Positions 8,782-17,824 of a stretch of 64,000 nt of DNA are shown here, piece by piece (the stretch's first letter is position 1; every line of letters starts with the position of its first letter). This DNA comes from Rhizobium vallis (GTDB taxonomy: Bacteria > Pseudomonadota > Alphaproteobacteria > Rhizobiales > Rhizobiaceae). A program made the position numbers and the translations under genes. The notes below the pieces were generated by a model. That model did not search any database and was not told where the DNA came from. It was given only the letters and a program-made list of their open reading frames with translations. The stretch spans positions 62,001 to 126,000 of the forward strand of contig NZ_ML133698.1 of the NCBI RefSeq assembly GCF_003985155.1, written 5' to 3'.

Positions 8782-10129
8782 GTGCCACCTCTCTCGTCGC
8801 GATTGAAGCGCTCGACGGCGACAATACCGACCGGCTGCAGGCTGAAATCGACAGGCTTTCAGCTGCCGGCGGCGGACGTCTTGAGCTGCGCGCCGGCATC
8901 CACATATGCCGGGGTCTGCGGCTGCGCTCCGGCGTCGATCTGCATCTTTCCGCCGGCGCGATCCTGCGTCCCGTTCCCGACTATGCCGCTTACGCGCATA
9001 CGACGGTTTCGGTGATCGCAGAAAAATCCGACCGCGGCATGATCGTGGCGCGTGATGCGCGCCAAATCAGCGTGACGGGGGAAGGGCGCATCGAAGCCGG
9101 TTGCGACAGCTTCATCACAGGAGACGACGAGACTGTCGGAACCTTCATCCCGGCCGAGTTCCGTCCCCGCGTCGTTGTCTTCGAAGGCTGCGACGAGGTC
9201 GAGATCAGTTCCATCCACATCAGCCGCTCGCCGATGTGGACGCTGCACTTCGTTGATTGCACCGATGTCGCGGTCCGCAACGTCACCATCGAAAACGACC
9301 GCCGCCTTCCCAATACGGATGGCATCGTGCTCGACGCCTGCCGCGGCGCCGTCATCGAGGATTGCGAGATATCGACGGCCGACGACGGCATCTGCCTGAA
9401 GACAAGCATCGGCCCTCAAGGCGTCGCCATCGGGCGATGCGAGAACATTCTTGTCCGCCGATGCTCTGTTCAGAGCTTGAGCTGCGCGCTGAAGATCGGC
9501 ACGGAAACCCATGGCGATGTCACCAATGTCGTGTTCGAGGATTGCAATGTCTCTGCTTCCAACCGGGCGCTCGGCATCTTCTCGCGTGACGGCGGGCGGA
9601 TCTCGAACGTAAGGTTCTCGCGCATTACGGTAGAGTGCCGGGAAACACCGGATGGTTTCTGGGGTTCGGGGGAGGCGCTGACCGTCAATGTCGTCGACCG
9701 CGTCGCCGAACGACCCGCGGGCGCAATCGAAAATCTCATCGTCGAGGACGTGACCGGGCACATGGAGGGGGCGATCACCGTCATCGCCGCGGCGCCCGCA
9801 GGTATCCGCAACATATGGCTGAGGCGCATCGGCATCGACCAGCGGCCCGGGCAGCTTGGCACCGGGCAGAGCTACGATCTGCGCCCGACAAACGCCGACC
9901 TCGCCCCGAAGGCCGATGGCGGCGGACGCGCCAATGCCTGGACCCGCGGCGTGGACGGGCGGGTGATCGGCCTTGAGCGCTATCCGGGAGGAATGCCGGC
10001 CGTCTACGTGGCCGGCGTCACCGGGATATTGATGAACGAGGTGCGGATCACGAGGCCGACACCGTTGCCGCAAGGCTGGAACAAAATCGACGTCGTCTTC
10101 GAAACGGCGGCACCTGATGGGAGTGGGGC

Positions 10130-10142
<13 letters not shown>
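8778..10142 (+). CDS. GH28-family polygalacturonase-like protein
   Basis: A 454-aa right-handed beta-helix protein of the GH28 type. The hallmark NTDG (about residue 176) and the ADDG pair about 25 residues later supply the catalytic aspartates; LKIGTETHGDV takes the place of the GHG-containing stretch. Members cleave or trim alpha-galacturonide linkages by inversion. It lacks a signal peptide, so it probably acts as an exo-enzyme on imported oligogalacturonides rather than on polymeric pectin. Its start overlaps the GH105 stop by 4 bp and its own end overlaps the ATPase start by 13 bp, making it part of one polycistron. Confidence 0.85.
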
Positions 10143-11236
<1,094 letters not shown>

Positions 11237-11238
11237 CC

Positions 11239-12225
11239 ATGGCGGCTGGTGTATTGCTCTCCCAGGCAGGCGAAACGGCTATGAGGGTGGTCGAGGCTCC
11301 GATGAATGCGGTGGAGCGCGTCTTCGGCCGCAAACGCATGCCCTGGCTGTTCCTGGCGCCGAACCTCGTTCTGTTCGCCATCTTCACATTCCTGCCGATT
11401 GCGATTGCGGTCGGTTACGCCTTCACCGGCGGCACCAATCTCTTCGTCTCGGAGCGGCCCTTCGTCGGCTTCGACAATTTCCGCGCCCTGCTTTCCTGCG
11501 GCAACTATCTGCAGCCGGGAACCTGCCAGGAATCGCTGTTCTGGACGGCCGTTTGGAACACGCTCTGGTTCGTCGCCTGCAATGTCGTCGCCACGCTGCT
11601 GGTGGCGCTGATCACAGCGCTGATCCTCAATCGGGCGATCTTTGCGCGCGGCTTCTTCCGGGCGATGTTCTTCTATCCGGTTCTGCTGTCGCCCGTCGTC
11701 ATCGGCCTGATCTGGAAATGGTTCCTCGATCGCAACGGGCTGCTGAACGCCTTCTTCCAGATGCTCGGCGTGCCCCCGGAAATTTTCCTGCTCGATGTCG
11801 GCTGGTCGCGTTTCTTCGTGGTCGTGGTGTCGGTCTGGTTCCACATGGGCTTTTACACCCTCATCCTGCTCGCCGGCCTGCAGGCAATCCCCAAGGAACT
11901 CTACGAGGCTGCCTCCATCGACGCCGCTTCGCCGCGCCGCACCCTGTTCAGGATCACGCTTCCCCTGCTTGCTCCGAACCTGCTCGTGGTATTCATCCTG
12001 CTGATGATCAAGTCCGTGCAGATCTTCGACGAGGCCTGGGTTCTGACCAACGGCGGCGGCCCGGGCACGGCCAACAGCTTCATCGTCCAATACATCTACC
12101 AGATGGCATTCAGCAGCGATCTTCGCCTCTTCGGCCTTGCGTCGGCCGCATCCGTTCTCATGGGACTGGTGCTTCTGGTTCTCACCCTCATACAGCTGCG
12201 CCTGGGCAAGCGGATGGAGTCCTGA
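11239..12225 (+). CDS. Sugar ABC transporter permease 1 (MalF type)
   Basis: Inner-membrane subunit of the importer, 328 aa. The ATG at 11239 follows an AGGGGAGG site; a second ATG at 11281 is possible. About six membrane segments are visible, beginning at LFLAPNLVLFAIFTFLPIAI. The EAA loop that contacts the ATPase is ELYEAASIDAASPRRTLF in the C-terminal half. An NNGGGPGTA-like segment (VLTNGGGPGTANSFIV) is typical of CUT1 MalF-type permeases. It is 1 bp from the second permease start. Confidence 0.93.
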   Translation: MAAGVLLSQAGETAMRVVEAPMNAVERVFGRKRMPWLFLAPNLVLFAIFTFLPIAIAVGYAFTGGTNLFVSERPFVGFDNFRALLSCGNYLQPGTCQESLFWTAVWNTLWFVACNVVATLLVALITALILNRAIFARGFFRAMFFYPVLLSPVVIGLIWKWFLDRNGLLNAFFQMLGVPPEIFLLDVGWSRFFVVVVSVWFHMGFYTLILLAGLQAIPKELYEAASIDAASPRRTLFRITLPLLAPNLLVVFILLMIKSVQIFDEAWVLTNGGGPGTANSFIVQYIYQMAFSSDLRLFGLASAASVLMGLVLLVLTLIQLRLGKRMES

Positions 12226-12226
12226 G

Positions 12227-13273
12227 ATGAACCCGATCACCTTTCTCTCGCGCACGCGCCGGGCCGGACGCATCGATATTACCGACATTTTGTCCTGGGT
12301 CTGGCTGATCGGCGGAACGCTTGCCGTGCTCGTGCCCGTCCTCTGGGCAGGCCTGTCATCGCTGAAGCCGGCGGCCGAGATCACCCGCTTTCCGCCGACG
12401 CTGCTTCCGCGCGCCGCCGTCGAGCAGACCGTGCCCGGTTACGACAAGCCGCTCAGCCTCTGGCAGGTGACGGTTGACGGCCAGTCACGCGAAATGGCCA
12501 TGATCCGGCGCATCGGCCTCAAGGCCCAGATGGTCGATCCGGCAAATCCCGGCCCACCCGTCAGCGTCGACGTCAAGGCGATCGCGCCAGTGCAGCGGCT
12601 GACCATGGCGACGGAGAATTACACCGATCCGCTGACCCGCTTCAACTTCCTGACCTTCCTCAGGAATTCAGTGTTCGTGACCGTGGTTGCGACGCTTCTG
12701 ACGTTGATCGTCAACGCCATGGCGGCATTCGCGCTGTCGAAATACAAATTTCGCGGCGATACCACGGTCTTCGTCATCATCATTTCGACTCTGATGATCC
12801 CGCTCGCCGTCGTCATGGTGCCGGCCTACCTCGTCATCGTCGGGGTCGGGCTTGCCGACAATCTCTGGGGCGTCATCCTGCCGACGATCGCCTCGCCGAC
12901 CGCCGTCTTCCTGCTGCGGCAATATATGCTGACCATTCCCGACGAGCTGATCGAGGCGGCGCGCGTCGATGCGGCGAGCGAATTCTGCATCTTCTGGCGC
13001 ATCATCCTGCCGCTGACGGCGCCGGCGCTTGCTGTGCTGGCGATCTTTTCGGTGCTCTGGCGGTGGAACGATTTCCTCTGGCCGCTCATCGTCCTCAACA
13101 GCCGCGAGAATTTCACGCTGCAGGTCGGCCTGAACGCCTTCCAGGGCGAGTTCTCGGTGCAGTGGCACTACATCCTGGCAATGACCTTCCTCAGCCTGCT
13201 GCCCGTCACCGTCGTGTTCCTGTTCCTGCAGAAATACATCACCACGGGAATCGCCGGAACGGGCATGAAGTGA
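12227..13273 (+). CDS. Sugar ABC transporter permease 2 (MalG type)
   Basis: Second inner-membrane subunit, 348 aa, beginning at the ATG one base after the permease 1 stop. After the first membrane segment (LAVLVPVLWAGLSSLK) comes a long periplasmic insertion of about 95 residues before the remaining five segments, larger than in Escherichia coli MalG. The EAA loop is ELIEAARVDAASEFCIFWRI, and the C-terminus ends in GTGMK, close to the usual G-x-K ending. It is the last gene of the operon and is followed by a hairpin. Confidence 0.93.
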   Translation: MNPITFLSRTRRAGRIDITDILSWVWLIGGTLAVLVPVLWAGLSSLKPAAEITRFPPTLLPRAAVEQTVPGYDKPLSLWQVTVDGQSREMAMIRRIGLKAQMVDPANPGPPVSVDVKAIAPVQRLTMATENYTDPLTRFNFLTFLRNSVFVTVVATLLTLIVNAMAAFALSKYKFRGDTTVFVIIISTLMIPLAVVMVPAYLVIVGVGLADNLWGVILPTIASPTAVFLLRQYMLTIPDELIEAARVDAASEFCIFWRIILPLTAPALAVLAIFSVLWRWNDFLWPLIVLNSRENFTLQVGLNAFQGEFSVQWHYILAMTFLSLLPVTVVFLFLQKYITTGIAGTGMK

Positions 13274-13330
13274 CCGATCCAGACGCACAGTCGCCTTGGT
13301 CCGAGTTCTGATCTCGGAGCAGCAATATCG

Positions 13331-13353
13331 GCGGGAAGGCTCAGTCTTCCCGC
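13331..13353. terminator. Hairpin between the sugar operon and the convergent lacI-type gene
   Basis: A perfect 8-bp stem (GCGGGAAG/CTTCCCGC) with a 7-nt loop lies 57 bp after the last permease and between convergent genes. There is no clear T-run, so it is a weak or Rho-assisted terminator candidate. Confidence 0.45.
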
Positions 13354-13408
13354 TTCGAGCCGGAGCGGTTCAGGCGTGATTGCCGCTCATTTCGTTTTAA
13401 GGGCTGGC

Positions 13409-14446
13409 TTAACGCGGCGGCGCGATGCTGCCGCGCAGGACGAGGTGGCAGCCAAGTTCCAGGCGGTGGGCCGGGCGTTGCGGGTCGTTGGCGATCAGGC
13501 GCTGTTCGATGAGGGCGAGGGCGGCGGCGCCGAGGCGGTCGGTGGGCACGCTGACCGTTGAAAGCGGCGGGCGGCTGAATTCGCCGGGGACGATGTCGTC
13601 GAAGCCGAGGACCGAGATCGCTTCGGGCACGCGTATGTCGCGGTCGGCCAGGGCCTTCAGGCAGCCGAGCGCCAGGTTGTCGGCGGCGCAGAAGACGGCG
13701 GTGGCGCCTTTCATCTGGGGATCGCGGTCGAGCAGCGCGTTGATGGCGGCTTCGCCGTGCCTCGGCTCGTATCCCTCGGCCTCCACGATCAAGTCTTCAG
13801 GGACCGGAAGCTGGGCGGCGAAATAGGCATCGGAAAAGCCGTCATACCGGCGCCGGATCGTCGTGCGGCCCTTCCAGGTCAGGTGCAGGATGCGGCGGTG
13901 GCCGAGCCCCAGCAGATGATCGATGCCAAGCCGCGCGCCAAAACGGTTCTCAGGTGTCACCGTATCGACCAGCATGGCCGGGTCCTCGCCGTTGACGATG
14001 ACGACGGGCATGTCTGAAGAAGCGAGGCTGCGGATGAGTTCGGGCTGATCGTCGTTCAGCACCACGATGCCATCGGCGCGCTCGGAAAGCGCGATCTGCC
14101 GGACCTGAACTCCATCGATTCGCCCACCCGTGCTCACGAAGGGCACGATCCGGATGCCGCGGCGCTCGCATTCCCGGCGAAGGCCGTTGAGGATCGTCCA
14201 GCTCACCAGGTTGAGATCGCTCTCTGGCGCGGCATCGTCGGGAATGGCGAGAAGCAGCACGCGCAAGGCCGCAATCGTCGCCTTCTTCCTGCGGCGGTCG
14301 AGATAACCCAGCCGCTTGGCCGAATCCAAGACCCTCTCGCGCACTTCGATCGTCAGCGGCGCGGTGCCGTTCAGCGCATGCGAGGCCGTGCTCAGCGATA
14401 CGTCAGCGTCGCGTGCGACATCCTTAAGATTGACTTTGCGTTCCAC
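13409..14446 (-). CDS. LacI-family transcriptional regulator
   Basis: A 345-aa regulator with the N-terminal LacI helix-turn-helix (LKDVARDADVSLSTASHALNG, residues 6-26), a hinge helix region, and a periplasmic-binding-protein-like effector domain (GIDHLLGLGHRRILHL, VFCAADNLALG, VLGFDD). It lies convergent to the oligosaccharide operon and is the only LacI-type gene in the window. It is therefore the likely repressor acting at the paired palindromes at 4970-4983 and 5111-5124, released by an imported sugar or breakdown product. A separate palindrome upstream of its own start may serve autoregulation. Confidence 0.92.
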   Translation of the reverse strand: MERKVNLKDVARDADVSLSTASHALNGTAPLTIEVRERVLDSAKRLGYLDRRRKKATIAALRVLLLAIPDDAAPESDLNLVSWTILNGLRRECERRGIRIVPFVSTGGRIDGVQVRQIALSERADGIVVLNDDQPELIRSLASSDMPVVIVNGEDPAMLVDTVTPENRFGARLGIDHLLGLGHRRILHLTWKGRTTIRRRYDGFSDAYFAAQLPVPEDLIVEAEGYEPRHGEAAINALLDRDPQMKGATAVFCAADNLALGCLKALADRDIRVPEAISVLGFDDIVPGEFSRPPLSTVSVPTDRLGAAALALIEQRLIANDPQRPAHRLELGCHLVLRGSIAPPR

Positions 14447-14470
14447 GTTCTTCCGTCACGAATTCAGGTC

Positions 14471-14486
14471 ATGCCTTCGAAGGCAT
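14471..14486. promoter_or_regulatory. Perfect 16-bp palindrome upstream of the lacI-type gene
   Basis: ATGCCTTCGAAGGCAT lies 24 bp upstream of the regulator start, with the central CG typical of LacI-family operators. Its sequence differs from the TGAAAA-type palindromes at the operon, so binding by the same protein is uncertain. Confidence 0.5.
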
Positions 14487-14680
14487 AAGCTAACTCGATG
14501 TTTTCACATAAAGACTTCAGAAAAGCTACGTGCGTTGCACGGTATTTTCCGCTTTCGGTGAAGACGGGCCGCAACGCTCTCGCAAACCGAGCCCCGCAGG
14601 GCGACGAACCGAGGAAACCCTCGCATATCTGCGCTGGAGTTCTGCAGAAATGCTTCGGCGAAATTTTCGGAAAATCGCTC

Positions 14681-14852
14681 CCTTAAAAACCTCTTTGCCA
14701 CTGAATATGAATATATTCAATAGTTTAACATTGACAAAGAGGTTTGTAAGGAGACCAAACATTTTAAAAAATGGGTGGCTCAAAGATCCGCAGTCGATGT
14801 CTTTCGCATTTTTAAAAATGTTGGGCCTCCTTAAAAACGTCCTTCCAAACCT
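14681..14852. repeat. Cluster of nested inverted repeats, AT-rich
   Basis: CCTTAAAAACCTCTTTG (14681-14697) is the inverse, 16 of 17, of 14735-14751. Inside lies a smaller hairpin TGAATAT-GAAT-ATATTCA (14702-14719). A second inverted pair joins 14742-14772 to 14807-14852: both arms contain a GGTTTG-AAGGA block and an AACATTTT-AAAAATG block, the right arm with an insertion. CATTTTTAAAAATG at 14807-14820 is a perfect palindrome by itself. CCTTAAAAAC recurs directly at 14681 and 14829. It could be a decayed mobile palindromic element or a structured RNA. Confidence 0.6.
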
Positions 14853-14924
14853 CCATGGCGCGGAAATCGCTCATCGGCGGGCGGCTGCGCCGAGAGCGAT
14901 GGCGGCGCTCGATGCCATTGACGA

Positions 14925-15557
14925 TCAGCGGGGTTTGGTGAGCAGGCCGTTGAACAGCAGGTCGAAATAGACCCGCAGGAAGGCCTCCTTGTTGGGTGTG
15001 GGCACGCGGCGATCATCGAATATCAGCCGCAGAACCGTCGTCGTCAGGATGGGTGCGACGACGATGTCGGAGAATTCCACCGGAACCTCGCGAAATTCCC
15101 CTGATGCGACCCCTTCGACAATAAGAGCGTCGACCTTGGCGGTAACAGGCTCAATGAACTGATCGTGGTGGCGATCGATCAGGTCGGGGAACCGGTGTCC
15201 TTCCGCAATGACGAGCCGCGTCAGTTCGCGGGTCGTGCGATCTTCGGCGATCTGGTCGTAGAGCAGGCCGAGAATTGAGGTCAGCCTCTCGGTGACGCTG
15301 CCGCTGAGGCTCTCGGTGATCGCCAGCAACTGCTGAAACGGCACGGAGAAGTGGTTGATCATGGCTTCGAAAAGCGCTTCCTTGGTCTCGAAATAAACGT
15401 AGACCGTGCCCTTGGTGACGCCGACCCTGTCGGCGATGTCTTCGACGCGCGTGCCCGCGAAGCCGCATCTGACGAACTCCTCGAAGGCGGCATCGAGAAT
15501 CTGGATGGGCCGCAGCGCCTTCTGTTCCGCGCGTGTGAGCTTCTTTTGGGCTTCCAT
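14925..15557 (-). CDS. TetR-family regulator, likely repressor of the adjacent RND pump
   Basis: A 210-aa regulator with a TetR helix-turn-helix (TRVEDIADRVGVTKGTVYVY, about residues 33-52) and a helical ligand domain of the AcrR-like class. The ATG at 15557 is chosen for its GGAGG site; an upstream in-frame start at 15602 would add 15 residues and run into the operator region. It is divergent from the efflux genes, and a palindrome overlapping a promoter lies between them, the standard arrangement for local repression relieved by a pump substrate. Confidence 0.9.
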   Translation of the reverse strand: MEAQKKLTRAEQKALRPIQILDAAFEEFVRCGFAGTRVEDIADRVGVTKGTVYVYFETKEALFEAMINHFSVPFQQLLAITESLSGSVTERLTSILGLLYDQIAEDRTTRELTRLVIAEGHRFPDLIDRHHDQFIEPVTAKVDALIVEGVASGEFREVPVEFSDIVVAPILTTTVLRLIFDDRRVPTPNKEAFLRVYFDLLFNGLLTKPR

Positions 15558-15611
15558 TTTTCTCGCCTCCGTTGTCGTGCGCGCCCTCGATCCCTGCGGC
15601 ACAAAGTTTCA

Positions 15612-15640
15612 TTGACTAATACGTCAGTCAATTATATAGG
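15612..15640 (+). promoter_or_regulatory. Efflux operon promoter with overlapping TetR-type operator
   Basis: TTGACT (15612-15617) and TATAGG (15635-15640) are spaced 17 bp and form a plausible -35/-10 pair. The -35 is also the left arm of the interrupted palindrome TTGACT-N8-AGTCAA (15612-15631), whose interior TACGTC is partly symmetric. Binding there would block RNA polymerase directly. Confidence 0.65.
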
Positions 15641-15668
15641 AGCTGCCGTTGAGAGCAAGAGGTCAACT

Positions 15669-16742
15669 ATGAGAACCATTCTGGTCGCCACAGCGATCCT
15701 ATGCGCCGTCGGTCTGGGATCATGCAGCGATGCGGGCGGGCCGACCGAGCCCACCCCGCGGCAGGTCGCCGCCGTCGCCGCCAAGCCCGAGCCGCTGGTT
15801 CAGGGCGGCGCGATCACGGGAGAGGTCCGCGCCCGTGTCCAGACCGATCTGTCCTTCCGCGTCAGCGGCAAGATCACCGAGCGGCTGGTGGAGGTCGGGC
15901 AGTCCGTCAAGGCGGGGCAGCTGCTCGCGCGTATCGATCCGGAAGAGCAGAAGGCCGACCTCGATGTGGCGGCCGCCAATCTTCAATCGGCTGAAGCGCA
16001 GCAGACCCAGGCGCAGCTTGCATATGACCGCCAGCAGAGCCTGTTTCGCACCCAGGTGACGACACGCGCCGCACTCGACCAGGCACAGGAGGCGCTGCTG
16101 ACTGCGCAAGCCTCGACGAAGTCGGCGCAGGCGCTCTTCGAAACCGCCCAGGACACTCTGTCCTACACAGAACTCAAAGCGGACGCCGACGGCGTGATCA
16201 CCGCCCGCAATGCCGAAGTCGGGCAGGTGGCGCAGGCGGCACAGGTCGTCTTCACCCTTGCCCATGACGGCGACCGGGATGCCGTCTTCGAAGTTGTGGA
16301 AAGCGCGTTCCTGCGCCCGATCGATGGTGACGGTACGGTCAACCTGCTGTCGAACCCCTCGCAGAAGATCACGGCTAAGGTTCGCGAGATTTCGCCGACG
16401 ATCGACGCCTCCACCGGAACCATCAGGGTCAAGGTCGCGATATCGAGCGACGACCCCATTCCGCTCGGCGCTCCCGTCGTCGGGAGATTCCGCTACCTCT
16501 CGCAGGATGTCATCCAGCTTCCCTGGTCTGCGATGACCTCCAAGGACGGCAAGCCCGCCGTCTGGATCGTCGATCCAGCATCATCAGCGGTTTCAGCAAG
16601 GGCGATCGACGTCGCCGGCTACGAGACCGGCAGCTTCATCGTCAAGTCTGGCGTGTCGGCAGGGGAAGTCGTGGTGACCGACGGGACCAAGTTCCTCCGG
16701 CCCGGTGAAATCGTGTCTTATGTCAAGGAAGCTTCCAAGTGA
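15669..16742 (+). CDS. RND efflux periplasmic adaptor lipoprotein 1
   Basis: HlyD/AcrA-type membrane fusion protein of 357 aa. The ATG at 15669 opens a lipoprotein signal ending in LGSC, with Cys19 as the lipidation site, and is preceded by an AAGAGG-like site. The usual order is visible: barrel-sandwich half (DLSFRVSGKITERLVEVGQ), a helical hairpin of about residues 95-160, the second lipoyl half (ADADGVITARNAEVGQ), and the beta-barrel and proximal domains. It is the first gene after the TetR-controlled promoter and overlaps the second adaptor by 4 bp. Confidence 0.92.
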   Translation: MRTILVATAILCAVGLGSCSDAGGPTEPTPRQVAAVAAKPEPLVQGGAITGEVRARVQTDLSFRVSGKITERLVEVGQSVKAGQLLARIDPEEQKADLDVAAANLQSAEAQQTQAQLAYDRQQSLFRTQVTTRAALDQAQEALLTAQASTKSAQALFETAQDTLSYTELKADADGVITARNAEVGQVAQAAQVVFTLAHDGDRDAVFEVVESAFLRPIDGDGTVNLLSNPSQKITAKVREISPTIDASTGTIRVKVAISSDDPIPLGAPVVGRFRYLSQDVIQLPWSAMTSKDGKPAVWIVDPASSAVSARAIDVAGYETGSFIVKSGVSAGEVVVTDGTKFLRPGEIVSYVKEASK

Positions 16743-17824
16743 GTATTCGACCGAAGATAATCGCACTGATGATGGGGACGGCCCTGATTTCCTCTTGCAC
16801 GAAGCAGGAGGAGAGCAAGGAGGAAGCGCCTCGTCCGGTGCTCTCGACGACAGTCAAGCAGACGCCGGCGACCAGCCTCGGGCTGACCGGGACGATCGAA
16901 CCGATGATCGAGACCGATCTCGGCTTCCGGATTCTCGGGCGGATGATCGCCCGCAACGTCAATGTCGGGGATATCGTCAAGCGGGGTGACGTCGTCGCGG
17001 CGATCGATCCGCTGGCGCTGGAGCTTGCGGTGCGCAGCGCCCAGTCCGATGTGGAAAACAGCGACGCCCAGCTCAGGAACGCGGTGACCACGGAGCAGCG
17101 CCAGCGCGCGCTCCTGGAATCGCGTTCCGGCACCGAGGCCTCGCTCGAAGAGGCCGAGCAGGCCAGACGCACGGCTGCGGCCGCCGTCGCCAAGGCGCAG
17201 GCCAACCTCGACAAGGCCAGGGAGCAGCTCGGTTATGCGCAGCTTCAGGCCGAATTCGACGGCGTGGTGACCGCGACTTCGGCCGAGGTGGGCCAAGTCG
17301 TATCAGCCGGCCAGACGGTGGTGACCATTGCCCGGCCGGACAAGCGCGACGCCGTGGTCGACGTGCCCCAGGCTGCGGCCCAGAAACTGAAGATCGGCGC
17401 CCCCTTCGAAGTGACGCTGCAGCTCGAACCTTCGATCCGCACGACGGGCGTCGTGCGCGAGATCGCACCGGAGGCGGAGACCGCCACCCGCACGAGCAGG
17501 ACCAAGATCGCGCTCACCGATCCGCCGGAAGCCTTCAGGCTCGGCTCGGTCATAACAGCCTCTGCAACGATCGCCGCCGATCCCGAGATCGTGCTGCCGT
17601 CTTCCGCCATCCTTGCCCGCACCGACGGCCCGAGCGTCTGGATCGTCGATGTGCCGGCCAGGAAAGTGACGCTCCGCCGCGTCAAGATCGACGGCGACGT
17701 CGATGGCGGCGGCACTGTCCGCGTCACCGAGGGGCTTACCCCCGGAGAAAGGGTGGTCGTGGCCGGCGTGCATAAACTTCAAGATGGCCAGGCCATCAGG
17801 ATCGACCAGGAGATCAGCCAGTGA
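16739..17824 (+). CDS. RND efflux periplasmic adaptor lipoprotein 2
   Basis: A second, distinct membrane fusion protein, 361 aa, starting at GTG overlapping the previous stop by 4 bp. The signal ends in LISSC with Cys20 lipidated, followed by a charged linker. It has the same AcrA-like plan (DLGFRILGRMIARNVNVGD, helical hairpin, AEFDGVVTATSAEVGQ, then barrel). Two adaptors with one pump suggest a hetero-adaptor complex, as described for MdtABC-like or TriABC systems, where TriA and TriB are both required. It overlaps the pump gene by 4 bp. Confidence 0.92.
   Translation: MSIRPKIIALMMGTALISSCTKQEESKEEAPRPVLSTTVKQTPATSLGLTGTIEPMIETDLGFRILGRMIARNVNVGDIVKRGDVVAAIDPLALELAVRSAQSDVENSDAQLRNAVTTEQRQRALLESRSGTEASLEEAEQARRTAAAAVAKAQANLDKAREQLGYAQLQAEFDGVVTATSAEVGQVVSAGQTVVTIARPDKRDAVVDVPQAAAQKLKIGAPFEVTLQLEPSIRTTGVVREIAPEAETATRTSRTKIALTDPPEAFRLGSVITASATIAADPEIVLPSSAILARTDGPSVWIVDVPARKVTLRRVKIDGDVDGGGTVRVTEGLTPGERVVVAGVHKLQDGQAIRIDQEISQ

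Larger units (their letters stand above)
14447..14924. other. Non-coding, partly AT-rich intergenic stretch
   Basis: A 478-bp region between two leftward regulator genes. The first 50 bp hold the regulator palindrome, and 14690-14840 is markedly AT-rich against a GC-rich background and packed with inverted repeats. Short ORFs crossing it on both strands change composition midway and show no family resemblance, so I do not call a gene. Confidence 0.6.

Noticed and set aside
14530..14970. A 146-codon plus-strand ORF and shorter minus-strand ORFs in the palindrome-rich gap
   Set aside because: They cross the AT-rich repeats with abrupt composition change, lack a ribosome site and run into the tetR gene.
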